DNA of 64,000 nt. Origin: Crotophaga sulcirostris (taxonomy: Eukaryota; Chordata; Aves; Cuculiformes; Crotophagidae). This document shows, one piece after another, positions 1 through 12,600 of the stretch (its first letter is position 1; every line of letters starts with the position of its first letter). The notes beneath the pieces were generated by a model. That model saw only the letters and a list, made by a program, of their open reading frames with translations, was not told the DNA's origin and did not search any database. Location: the NCBI GenBank assembly GCA_013397455.1, contig VYZB01000755.1:69656-133655 (forward strand), in the 5' to 3' direction. Made by a program: the position numbers and the translations under genes.

Positions 1-226
1 GCGGCCGGGCCGAGGCGGGAGGCGGCCTGGGCCTCGTGGCGGGGCCGGGAGGGGAGGGCGGCCTCGGGGAGGCGCTCGCGGCGGCGGTGGCGCTGCCTCT
101 GGCTTCCTCTCCCGCCCAGGAGGCGCGGGAGTCCCCTCCGCCCTCCGGATGGGGCCGGGGCCTGGCGGGCGGGAGCTGCGGCTCCCTGCGCTGGGCCGGC
201 TGCGGCCGCGGGCGGGGTTTGGGCTT

Positions 227-310
<84 letters not shown>

Positions 311-540
311 GGGGGGGGGGGTGGGCGAGGGGGCGCCTGTTGCCGGTGTCGCGACAGGGAAGCTCGTGTCGCCTGGAGTGGTCACCCTGAAGCACGTGTC
401 GTGCGCCAGAGAGTCGGAGTGCTTCACCCGTGTCAGCGACTGCGTGTGTTAGCGTGTTTGCCTCATGATGTTTTCTTCCATTGTAGAAAAAGACCTTTGT
501 CTGCCTGCCGGAAAAAAATGGGGGTTTTGTTTAAATAGAG
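1..540 (+). promoter_or_regulatory. RBM25: CpG-island promoter / 5' non-coding first exon region of RBM25
   Basis: The first ~450 bases are very GC-rich and dense in CpG, unlike the AT-rich sequence that follows. This is the usual look of a housekeeping-gene CpG island. The first coding exon of RBM25 is 6 kb downstream and has only 15 nt of 5' UTR before its ATG, so a non-coding first exon must lie upstream. This region is the natural candidate. I cannot place the transcription start or the exon 1 donor. The island is probably cut by the window edge. Open frames here are glycine runs from the poly-G tract and are not genes. Confidence 0.65.
228..308 (+). repeat. 81-base poly-G homopolymer (with a further 11-G run at 311-321)
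   Basis: There are 81 uninterrupted G residues, then CC, then 11 more G, inside the RBM25 CpG island. It could be a real G-quadruplex-prone tract or an assembly artefact, since homopolymers of this length are hard to sequence. The length should not be trusted to the base. Confidence 0.95.
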
Positions 541-3500
541 CAGGCATCTCGAACGCAACTTGTTTTTTGGTTTTGGGAATAGGTCTTTAGCATTTCACTT
601 CCTTTCAGCCCATTTAAGCTGTTGTTTAAGCTCAGTCTATTCAGATTAAAATACAGGCACCCGGATTTTTGGTATTTTTTTGTGGGGAAGGGAGGCACTG
701 CTTCAGGTATTGCATCAGCATTTATTAAAGATGATCCAGAACAAATACGAGGAAGGAAGAACAGGGCAGTTCCTTACTTTCTCTGTAAAGGAGTGGCATT
801 GTACGTGGTGCTTCACGTTTCTCTGCTTCTACCTCTTGAGTGCCCGTTCCCAGAAATGTTGTGATGACACAGCCACGTTTGGGTTTTGAGAAGAGTTGAT
901 AGTGGAGAGTCACTTATTTGACTGATTAACACTTTATGTGGGTTCAGAGGCACAGAATTAAGAGCTAAATCAAAGATATCTGGTGGTATCTGAACTACAT
1001 CAAAGCTCTGGTGACATGCTTAGTGGAGCCCTAGGTAAAGGGCTTTTGGACTGAAGCTTTGGTTTGGATAGGTGTGTTGCTTTTTGGGTTGCTTCATAAT
1101 AATAGTTTGAGATGCAACTTATTCCCTACCAGTAAGTGGGCACTTTCCAAATTGCCTCTGAAAACCAGGCTTGAGCAAATGCTACTTTCCTTTGTTCAGA
1201 AATAAATACACTTAGCAAACCTATAATCTGTTTTATCTCTACCCATCTCTGTGGCATTTGACACTGATGCCTTGTGTAGCTTGCAGGCAATTGTGGAGAA
1301 AACTGTAGGGTTCTATGAGAAAGTGAACATTTTTGCTGAGAGAATCAGTTGGCCTCAAGAGATTGTTCTTTTAGAGAGGATTTTTTTTGGTGAGAATAAT
1401 ATAAACAGTATCTCCAATGGATGACAAAATAGGTTGTTATTTATTTTTATAATGGGAAGGAGTAAAATCTGTACATCATGTGGAGACTGATGTAAAAACC
1501 TATGTGATAGTACTAACTTTAATAGGTTGGTTTGCTGCATATGTTTTCTCCAGTTGTTTCTGAAAATGCTTCTGTTGTTCAGCTGCAACCATCATATGAT
1601 ACAAAGTGTATAAAATAATTTGTAAATTAGAGAGAATTATTATTCACTCTCTGTTTCTGCTTATATATTGACAGTAGAATAAAGTGCCAAAACATTATAT
1701 GAATCTTAATAGAAAATAATCCTTAAAAAGCATTAAAACCATTTTTATGTGTATGTGAAAGCTGTTTTCAGTGTAACATCCTAACATTGATATCCACATT
1801 GGATATCTTGGTGTAACTCCTCTGTAACCAGGCTGTTACTAAATAGTGTAGTGTTACACAGCTACCATAGGTGTGGGTTTTGTCAGGCTCACTTGTAATA
1901 ATCTAGATGTTAATATTATAATCAATGCTGGATTGCAGTTCATTTAAAAAAAAAAAATCCAAACAAGTTTTGTGCTTACTGCTCCCTTATCTGAGGGACT
2001 GGCTTTCACTGTTGTTTAGTGCAATTTACTGTAGACCAGGTGTGCAGATTTTTTTTTATGGTGAAGAAGAATTGCATTGGGAAAATGTTAAAGAAGTTAA
2101 GATCAAATGAAATGAAATCAAGCTACGTCAACCATACTGTCACTGCTGTTATGATGTTGCATATATGTACTCTATGCATTAAAACTTCAGGATTTTTTCA
2201 AATTAATTTTAACTTTGTTTAATATAACAGCAGCTCAGCAGTAAATATTGTAACTTTTTGCTTCATGGGGAACGTAACATTTTTGAAAATGGTTAAAATG
2301 CTTTGCAGCTTTCTAAATAAAAGTTATGATGCATAAACACAGAAATACTAAGGAGATTAATCCTCTAACACTGATAGAATTATGATGCTGCCCTGAGTAG
2401 GTGATATAATTGTCAGTTTAAAATACAGTAGTTACCAGTGATTTTTATTAAACTTGCATTCTGTTTATGATGTATCTCTTCACCTCTTTATTAAAAAAAT
2501 GAATAAATAATTTTAAAAAAGGATCAAAGAGTTCTGATTTGAAAGAAAATAATTACATTAACGGTGCAACCAGACCAGTACAATCTTCTCATGTAGTCAG
2601 TCCCATCTTATTGGGGCTTTTGGGAGTTGGAGATGATACAGAAGCATGGGCCAGCAGTGTCTGAATGATGGTAACCCTTGTTTCGTAGTAATTCTGGGTT
2701 CTGTGTGGTCTTAGACCCTTGAGTCCAGCATTCCCTCAGGCCAGCCCTGTGCCCTTGAGGAGTTGTGTGTCAGAACTAGGGTGCTTCTAATGAGGAGAGC
2801 TCACCCCAACACAGCACTGTGCCAGAATTAACAAGTCTCAGTGGATTTTACCAAACCTTAGAGCCATATGGGTATCCCTGTACGCTCTCCCAGGTTTCAG
2901 AAGGTTGGTGCAGCTGGCTCTGGGTGGCATTTGGTTCCACCAGGACTTAATAACTCAGAAGAGCAGTGTATGAAAGCAGCTGAACTCCTTCTAGGCCAAA
3001 GTTGAACCTGGAATATTATAGCTGTGTTTGTGTAGCACTTGCCGTAGTCAGTAGCTCGGGCTATCAGCTGAAAGGTCTGCTGAAAGTAAACTTAGATGTT
3101 TTGCTATCCATGACGTTGTTAATCTGGAGCTTACAAAAATTGCTTAAGGCTAATAAAGTGTGCACCTACATTACTGTGTTAACTTGGACCAGGAGTGTGC
3201 TTTTGAAGGAAGTCTTGCAGTCTTCCTTGGCTTGGAAACCTTTTTTTCACACTAATTTGCACTATTCCAATGGGTGAACTGGATTTCTTTTGGATGCAAG
3301 CATATAGAAAAGTGCACTCCTATTTGCAAATGGACATCTGTTCTAGTGGGATGGGCCTTCCCAAAACATGCAGGGTGGACATAAGGGTCTCAGCTCCATC
3401 TGATTTGTTTAAATGACCCACTCCCCTCGTACTGCCCTGCTTGCTGGCACAGATGCAGCCTAAAGTGACGCTTTGACTCAAAGACGTGACGCAAATCCAT

Positions 3501-6500
3501 CGTTCTGGGGGCTGAAGATGTCATGATTTCAGTATTTTGAATGGTACCAGCCCAGATGCTCACTGCTTTTCTTACCTTCTTATGTGTATTTGTGACGACT
3601 GTAACATTCATACAAATTAATCTCTGTCTTGAAGAGCTACTGGTTAAAATGCTGCTTATATGTAGTTTCACTTGAGGTAATACTTTCAGAAGTCAACCGA
3701 CGTTCTGAAAATATCTTAGGATTGTTTAGTTCCTTACTTATACATCTGAATATATTGGAGAAATTTGAAGATCACCATATACAATACAGAGACATCAGGC
3801 ACTGATGACTGAACTTTACTGGCAAGGTCTGCAGAGAAGTTTTAAATCAGGGGTGTCAAACTCACAGCTCCCACCGTGCTCCCGCAGCGTAACGCACGTC
3901 TCACCCTGCACACGTGCCCGGCGCTGGGTAGAAGCAAGGTGCTGGGCCACGTAAAACAAGGGGGAGGGCTGACTTCATTCAGCATGTGAGGCTCCTTCAG
4001 GCTGTGAGTTGACACCCCTGTTCTAGGTGCTGTTCCTGAGTTTTCTACGTGAGTATCCTACCTAGACCCAGCTTAGCATCTCTTAACTTGCAATACCTAA
4101 CCCTTGGTTTGTACTTGCTTGTCGGTTTAATGCCAGGGGCCCCTCTGACTGCTGGAAAAGTGTGTACATTTCTTGTGTGTTCTCTAGCTGCTGACAGAAA
4201 AAAGTGTGCTGCTTGGTTCCCTTCTTTGTAGCATCTTGGCTGCTGCAAGGAACTGGATGAATCTTCTTCTCTCATCCAGACCTCTCACTTCTCCAGCCAG
4301 CAGCTTCAATTTTGGTATCTGTTGATATTGGCCGTTTTCATAACGGAAACAGGATTAAACTGTACTCTTTGCCTGTTTCATATCAGTAGTTACATATAGT
4401 ACAGAGAAAAGAGACCAATGCTTTCTTTAATTCTGCTGTTGATCTTTGTCACAGACAGCAGAGGTGCTAGAATTGGTCCATGCTAGAATTAAGTCAGTAA
4501 CAGGGCAGCTTTCTAGCTGCTGTGAAAATAAGTGTACAAATATGGAAAAAATAAGAGCACAGTGCATCGTGTAAAATGGATTGTTGATGCCCTACAGATA
4601 ATTATATGCTTTACATCATCTGACTAGAAGACTGAAAGACTAAATTTGATCCATTCTTATTAACAGCCACATTTCTTTCATACAGTAACTTTGTTGACTG
4701 CCAAATCCTTTGTTTTTTAAAATTTAAATTAAAAAAAAACAGATTTGCCTGTGTGCCTGTGTAACATCCATTGAGTATGGTATGTTTCAGCATATTTTAA
4801 TTAAAGAATTGTTTCACCTCTTAGTCCTTAGGCTTTTTTTTTTTTTGTTAGCTTCTCCAAAATGGTGTCTCAGATAAAGTGCTTTTCAGAGAGAGAGTGG
4901 ACTGCACCTACAGGCAACCTGGAAAATTACTTCCTCAACAGTCCTTTTTTGTTTCATAGACCACTCCTTAATGTCTTGTGGACCTCAGATGGTGTGACAC
5001 TATTGTAGTCTGTTTAGAGTTATCTCAGACCAAAACAGCTTGTTCAGTTATCTGCTAGCTTGCAGTGTAGATAAGCACTGAGAGCCTTAATGATCTTAAT
5101 TTCCTTCCTTTCCTGGGCTGTTGACTGTTTATTTTGGTAAAAAGTTTCAGAAAGTGATACCAAGGTGGCTAAGAGAGTTCTGTTCCTTTCGATACAGTCC
5201 AAGTTTCAGATTCTAGAGGAATGCTGGCTGATGGGCATTTAGTCTGCAGAGAGAATAAACAATGTTCTTCAAAATAAAATGTTTTGGCAGTACGCCTTTG
5301 CTGCTTTTCTTTGCCCATTCAGTTTTAAAAATTCAAGAATGACAGGACGGGTGTTCTTAGGCATATGGGTTCTAAGTAGGAGGGTGTATGTTTATTATAT
5401 TGTATAAAATAATCTTTATTGAACTGTTGGAGGAAGGATGGCTCTCTTGTTTCTTCTACCATCTTAGACCTTGTGTCACAGGAACATTTATCTTGTTGAT
5501 GAATGCCCTTTGGGGCCAATTAATGAATACCATCATCACGAACCTCTTGTAACTGATGTAGTTGCAAATGTGTCTTTGAGTGAATTATGCTGTAGGGTCA
5601 CATATGTGTTCTTATACCAGAAAAAGTATGTTCTGATGTTCAAAGCCATTACTAAATACATTTGGCTTTCCCTTTTATCCTTTCCAGTCCACTGTATACA
5701 GTTATCTCTCATAGTTGTTTCCAGACTGTGTAGGAGTAAAGTTTTGTCACACGATTCTCGTTATTATAATTTGTTTTCTCTTCCAAATGTATCTACTATT
5801 ATGGTACAGCACTGATGTTAGCTCTTATGTCAAGTATTTAAGACAATAGTAACAACAAGCATCTGAATAGAAAATGATGTTAAAACAGTCTTAACTCTCC
5901 GTGGTAGCGTATTGACTCTCAGCTCATGGACTATCATCTAAGTTGAACTCTGGAAGATGTGTGAACTGGGAAGTTAAAAACGGATCAGACAGCCCTCTTC
6001 CAAGCTTTTTCTAACTGTCTATGTGGTGGATTTTGGTGTGTCCCCAATATCATCTTGAATACATTTCCTCTCAATACTGAGCATTGGGATGTCCCAGTTC
6101 TTTCTCTTGTCTTGTTCCACAGTTGCATTGCATGAGATCATTTTTGGTACAAGAGAACTGCTTGCATTGTTGAAAATGTATTACAAGATTACTTCTGTTT
6201 TCAGGTGCTGCAAAAGATGGCTTTATTTTAAAGAAACTTTGAACTGTTAAATGCTGTTTAATTCACACTCCTTATAAACCATTGGTGTGGGAAATCAGAT
6301 ATAGGGTTTTTTTCACTTCATTCTAAAACACTTTCCTAAAAGTGCTGACTTTTCTTGTGAAATAAGACTACCTCATTGGTAGCAATGAATAGCAAGGGGA
6401 GAAGATGTAAAAATAGTTTTAGTTGGTAGTTGAATGTTCATATAAAGATTTTGCACTGCTTTTGTAATTCGGGTTTGAGAGCTGACTAGTACCAGTTTAC

Positions 6501-6515
6501 TTTTCTTTTTGACAG
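541..6515 (+). other. RBM25: RBM25 intron 1 (5' boundary not placed)
   Basis: AT-rich intronic DNA with no conserved coding exon that I recognise. It contains one short hAT-like element (3848-4020). The acceptor is TTTTTGACAG at 6506-6515. Open frames in it, such as 3002-3277 and 5471-5815, show no domain and no splice context, and are taken as chance. Confidence 0.6.
3848..4020. mobile_element. Short non-autonomous hAT-like DNA transposon (MITE), 173 bp
   Basis: The left end CAGGGGTGTCAAACTCACAGC and the right end GCTGTGAGTTGACACCCCTG are inverted copies differing by one base indel. Flanking 8-mers TTTTAAAT (3840-3847) and TTCTAGGT (4021-4028) match at 5 of 8 positions. The three differences are all transitions, and the right copy fits the hAT target preference (nTCTAGAn). 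The interior has no coding capacity. An old hAT family member is the best explanation; I cannot name the family. Confidence 0.7.
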
Positions 6516-6636
6516 ATTGTGACCGGAAGAATGTCTTTTCCACCTCATTTGAATCGCCCTCCAATGGGAATCCCAACGCTTCCCCCTGGGATCCCACCTC
6601 CCCAGTTTCCTGGCTTTCCTCCACCTGTACCTCCTG
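6516..6636 (+). CDS. RBM25: RBM25 first coding exon (aa 1-36); coding from 6531
   Basis: Acceptor CAG at 6513-6515, 15 nt of 5' UTR, ATG at 6531-6533 with G at -3 (AAG AATG context is AAGA-ATG). It encodes MSFPPHLNRPPMGIPTLPPG and a further Pro-rich stretch. The donor is GTAAGT at 6637 and the exon ends in phase 1. Confidence 0.95.
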
Positions 6637-9600
6637 GTAAGTTATGTTAGTATATGGAAACATTATAGAAATAAATTAACTTTTATTATTATTAATTGTA
6701 ATATTTGCAGATGTTCCTGCCTCTTAAGATATTTCATTAACTCTGGTTTGTGTACATCACAATTGAATTTCTAGTTTACCCCACCGATCATGTCATGTGA
6801 GCAAGCTCCTTTTGGTCTACCAAAAGCTGCTTACTTCTGACCACAAATCAAACCATTAGAGACAATACGAGACTTTGTTTTGGGCCCTTTTTTTCAAGGC
6901 TGAAGCTAGGTGGCAATTTTTTATATATATTAGGTATTCTAAGAGCCACTGTTTTGACAGTAGACTATGTTTTTCATTTCCTTTCAAATAAGCCATTGTA
7001 ATAGTCTTTGGAAACACTTGGGTACGCTAAGTACGTATGGTGTAAAAACATAGGGGTAACTTTCAGAGAAGGTCCAACTTCTTGCATTGTTTTTCTCCAC
7101 TTTTTTGTAAGTCCCGCTTTCTTCTGCTTCTTACATACTTCCCTCCACACATTGTGCAAACTTACTGTTACGTTCCTTATTTCTTCTAAGCTTCCCAGAA
7201 TTAATGGAAACTTTTTTTTATCATCTGTGAGATCAATCTCTGTTTTTTGTGTTGAGATTTTAATTTCTTGGTCTGGATCTGCCTTCTTTCTGTACATTGC
7301 CTGTATAGATGACAGTGATTGGAGACAGGAGACCACAGAGCAAGTGCGAGAGAACACCAGAGAATTACCCCCTTAAAATTTGTCACAAGGGCTGCAGAAA
7401 ACTAGTCTGTATGGTCTCAAGCTACGTTGTTCACAAGTGTTTTGTAGACAATAAAGTCTTTCAAAAATCGGATGGTTGAACTCAGGAATGGTTTGTGCAA
7501 ATCCGTTCATCACGCTGATCCTTGCTTGTATTAATTTTTCAAAACTCTTTTTTCTGAGCTCAATGAGATGTTACATATTTTTGTCCAAAAGCATAGTCCT
7601 TGATTAGATAGCATTCTGCCATCAAAAATTTCAGGTTAAATTTCAACAATATAGCTCTCATATTTACTATCCGCAGTTTATATATGTTAGTGTGGAAAAT
7701 ACAGATATTTTAAAATAACTTTTTGGAGAATATTTTAAAGTGCTTGCTGTAAGTTTCTGTTCTGAACACTTGCTTCTCAACATGCGAAACAAAGATCTTT
7801 TTGTTGTTTGTTGTGTTTGACTTCTTATATAAATAGTCTTGCTTCGGTATTAGTAATCCAAACAGAATGTAGAGGAGCCTGATATTAGGCAAGAATTAAA
7901 TTTTTCTCTGCACACTAGAAATATGATTTGCTTATTTGTGCAGATAACATATTCCAACACGTGGAGGATATGAATCTCTCGTTTCTTAGCACAGGCATAT
8001 CAATAGAGTTGAAAATGCCAGTGATTTTATGAAATTCTACTCTGAAGTTATTCTGTACATAAGATCACAATTTTAGAGGCTTATAATAAATAATATCTTT
8101 AGCTAGCTGTTTGACCAAAACTTCATGTTCTATTCATCTTAGCGTATATTTTTTTGAAAAGTTTCAACTAAACCAGTTTTGTATAAGTTAGAAGAAGTGT
8201 TTTTCTTTGCTTAAAAACACGGCTGTGAAAAATAAGTTCAAGCCTTTCAATGTCTTAACTGCAGAAGGTTTGATAAGGGTATAATTCTGATAGCTCTTGT
8301 CAACTCTGAAAATTATGGGATACCATTAAGATGTAAAAAAATTACTGTTCATATGTAAGAAATGCTGTAGTGAGACAGACCTGCAGTCCATATAGTCTGT
8401 TGTCTGGGCAGTGTGAATACAAGATGGTATTTAGAGTGGCTGTTTACTGCTGTTTGCTTTCTGAGTCTGTTCCCTCATAGAACTGTAGTGTTAGGGATGT
8501 TAAGAGTATGATCTTTTATTTTTCCTTTTATCCTTTTCTGGACTTGTCGTGCATGAACATTTTGTTATTTCTTTAAGTTGCTGATACTGTCTATCTATCA
8601 CCAAATTTGAGAAGTTACCCACTGTGTGAAGTGCTACTTTCTTATGTCTGTGTTTAAACACATTGCCTACTAAGTGTCCCCCTGCTGCCCCAGTTCTGAT
8701 GTGGGGGTTGAGTGAGTTGCATTTTGTACATGTCATTTGTGTTCCATGCTTTGCAAACTTCCATGCTTGAAGAGTCTTAGAGTGTAGAGTCCTTCCTAGT
8801 AAAGCAACTTCTTGAATGCTTAAGCCATGTAGTTGCGGTTCTTTAAGGTTGCGTGTTGCAGGGGCCAGGTCTGTAGGCAGCAGTCAAGGTGTAGGTGCAC
8901 CAGGTCTTTGTATAGCAGCTAACTGGTGCCTGTGGTCTTGATCACCGGTATGTTTGCTGATGGTGCCCAACATTTCAGTGGATTTTTTTGGCTTCTGCTG
9001 AGCACTGGGCTCAGAGAACTGTCAGTGATAACACAAGAATCTTTACTGAGTTTAACTTTAAAATCCAAGTTCAGCATCATGATAATTGTAGTTATAATAG
9101 TTATAGGGGCTGCATAACCAGACATGAAGTAGTTCCTCCAATCTGTGAGATGCCATGATGCATTAAAACTGAGAGTGTGGGAGAGCAGTACACCTTTTGA
9201 TTCTCTGAACAGATTGGGGGGATGGGAGGTAGTATGACTTTAATACGAAAGGACTGAGGAAGAAGACTGAGTGATGGAGGAGATAAATGATGGAATCAAA
9301 GTAAAACCAGAGTGGATAAGGAGAAAGCTGGAGAGAGTGTCTGAGAAGTGTTATTTCAGGACTAAGCACTGGAGAAAGTGGGAGTACAAGTCCAGGAACG
9401 GTAGGTTGCAAAAGTTTGGTTAGAATTCAATAAATAGAGCAGTAAGAGAGATGGAGAAGAAGAAGGATCAAAAGGGAAGGACTGAGAGTAAAAGACAAAG
9501 GGTTTTTCTTGTAGAATGAAAAAAAAGAGGTCTAGGATCTGTAGAGGATGGTTTTCTGAAGAACATGAGATTGACTTTGTTGTTCTTGAGTCTCAGTGTC

Positions 9601-12600
9601 TTTACTGTTCACCAAGTAGTCCTGAAAGCCATTTACTTGATACCTTTAATGTCCTCTAGCAGCTGGCACGGAAGGATGAACAGCCTTTATTGCAATCACG
9701 TATTAGCTCACATAATAGCACTTAAAGCTGTCAGTGCATTTGGTACTGAGAAAGAGGGTATTGCATGTTTTCACCTGATTAATCGTTGTTTTAAATTAAG
9801 CTTATCAGACTGCTAAGTATTTAGCAGGTAGGGAGCTTTTGGATTGAGGTTTTCTATGCCACCTTTACTAAGCTATGTGCGGAATCGATTATGCTGTGAG
9901 AACTGAGCAAGTCAGGAATGAGATTATCATCTGTAGGACTTGAGCTGCTTTTGCTCTTTATTTGTGGAATTCCCTGCCTCATTCATCACACAGCTATCTT
10001 CGAGAACAGTACTGTGGTTTGAATGTGCTTTGGAAATAAATTTATGACTTACAAAGTTGAAATGGTGGTATGATAGAAGTGACCAGGACGCACATGATAC
10101 GTTTGTTAGTGTCCTCAGGCTATGCATGAGTGTTAAAGGAACAAGGTAATCAGTACCATTAAATTTTTATTTGACCCAAATTGCTGTCTGGCTTGGAAAT
10201 CATGTTGTGACCAGTTCATTTGTATTCATCAGTAATCTCAACAAGGCAGATTAATATTAATGTCCTATCTTTCTCAGGGACCCCTATGATTCCTGTACCA
10301 ATGGGCATTATGGCTCCTGCTCCAACTGTAAGTATTGCATTGGGGATAAGATGGTAGCAAAATAAAATGGAGAGAAAAACTTAGTAGTATGTCAGCAATA
10401 TTTTTGTTGTATTCTATTCAATCTGAGTTCGTATGACAAAAGGAAATGCTTCACTTCAAATGCAACTGTTATGCAAATTTTATATTAATTTCTAACCTAG
10501 ACAAATTTGAATTAATGTCTGGAGCTGCTGGTTGCAAAGGTGAAGCAATTACTCTTCTTGAAAGAGGGTCGTCTTCTCCTAAATACGATGATTTAGGCTT
10601 TGCCTTTGGGTTGTGCGTAGAAAGACCAGCTACAGCTAGATCATTTGCATTTCGGGTTCCTTGCTGTTGAGTTTGTTGGCCTAACAGTGCTCTGAGGCAT
10701 CACCTCATCCGGATTTATAAGGCCATCATACAGCACTGCTGAGTTGGCCAGAAAGATGTGTGTTGGCAAGCTTACAAACAAGCTGTCTTTCTCCATGTTG
10801 CAGGAGAAGGAATATTTGCATGTAATCTGCATCTGTGGAAAAACATATAAGAAAAATGTCTCTTCGTTTGTCTTACTAATTTCTAGCTGGAAGTAAGGTT
10901 TATGATTTATAGGGGGGGAAAAGTGCCCTTTAAAATATAAAGATTACTACTTCACTTCAAGGTGAATTACCATTTTTGTGATTTTTGCATGAGTGAAATC
11001 TCCCTGAAATACTGAAGTCTTGGTAGCCTGTATTATCTGTTACAGAAGGATATGTTCATGATAACTAGTGTATTTAAGACAAAGATACTGGAACAAATGC
11101 ATTGTTCAGTTTTCTGAGGAAAATCACTTTTATGAAGTGACACAGAAGGGTATTTAGAGAAGAGGAACTTGGTGCATACATACCGTTGGGTGGAAGGAGA
11201 CAGGTGCAACCAAATTAAACAGATAATTGTGCCTATCTCTATATGGTTTATTTTACAGATGTTTACTCCATAACCCTAAGAGGCTTTGAGTTGTGTATTG
11301 ATTAAATAAAGCAGTAGTGTTTCTTCACTCTGTGAAAGCTTTTAGACCTGTTACGTGTCCATTGAAGTATTTTCAGTCAGTTACTTTTCTGTTTGCAGCT
11401 TGCTTTTTATGTCAGGTAAGGTACTTCCAAGTTCCAGTGACTCAAATGTTGTAAATTAGTTATTTGTAGAAGAAATAATACCTGATGTTACTGTATGCTC
11501 ACCTTGATACCTTCCAATAACCATATTCAGGTACAGCTTTTTATTCTGTCTGTCTTTGCCAGAAAATGGCAGTCTTTTTTTGTGCTGTATTAAGTGTTAA
11601 AGCATGAACCACTTACTGGTGTTTCAATCTGTAAGCCTAAGGTTCATATGAAAATTCAGTTCTGAAATAAACGTGCATCCCTAGCTCTTTGATCTTGCCA
11701 ATTAAAATTAAATGAAGAAAACATCCAACACTTTTTATTTTGTACCCTCTCACCTCTTTCTAGGTGTTAGTTCCTACCACAGTGTCTATGGTTGGAAAAC
11801 ATTTGGGAATCAGGAAAGAACATCCTGGCTTAAAGAACAAAGAAAACGATGAAAACTGTGGTCCCACTACTACCGTTTTTGTAGGCAACATTTCTGAGAA
11901 GGCTTCAGACATGCTCATAAGGCAGCTTCTAGCAGTAAGTACAGGGGACTTCTTGTTAAATTTCATCCCTGGCTGATAAGTAATGGCATGTAAGCAGTGG
12001 GTTGAAACTAAAAGCAGAGCTAGTCCTGCTCACTGGAATAGCAGTTCATTATTCTTGAATTAAAAGTCAGTAAGTGACTAGTACAGCTCTTTTAAGCTTT
12101 AGCTGTTGGTGACCATGGACATAATTTTATTTTTAGTAGTGTTTACCCTATTTGCAGGTCATCTTTTGAATAAAGTGTTTTAAGTTTTTGTAATGTTTTG
12201 GACATAAGCAATATTAAATAATATTTGTCTTTAATGCAGAAATGTGGCTTGGTTTTGAGTTGGAAGAGAGTACAAGGGGCTTCTGGAAAACTTCAAGGTA
12301 ATTCTTCATACTTTTCAAAATCTAGTCAGACTCATTTTTGCTGGCAGCTTTTCAAATGTCTGATACATTGCTATTCTCAACACTTTTACATTTTAAAGTA
12401 TTTTGCATGACAGTTTCCTGCTAAGTACTTCCTAGTAAAGGGCTAGTACTTTCTGTCTTTGGAATCAAAAGAGAACAAGAAAAATAAAATTGAGGAACGT
12501 TAAATAGGAAAATGTCAGGGGGGGCCTAATTTCGCTCACTCTTCCAATCTGAGACTGAGTCAGGAGTTAGTAGACCATCCCTGAGAAAGGTTTACCAGTT

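Noticed and set aside
36..538. Two overlapping open frames of 129-138 codons at the left edge
   Set aside because: They are mostly poly-glycine from the G homopolymer and have no domain. They lie in a CpG-island 5' non-coding region.
8919..9125. Facing open frames on both strands near 9 kb in RBM25 intron 2
   Set aside because: Short, mutually overlapping, no domain, no splice context.
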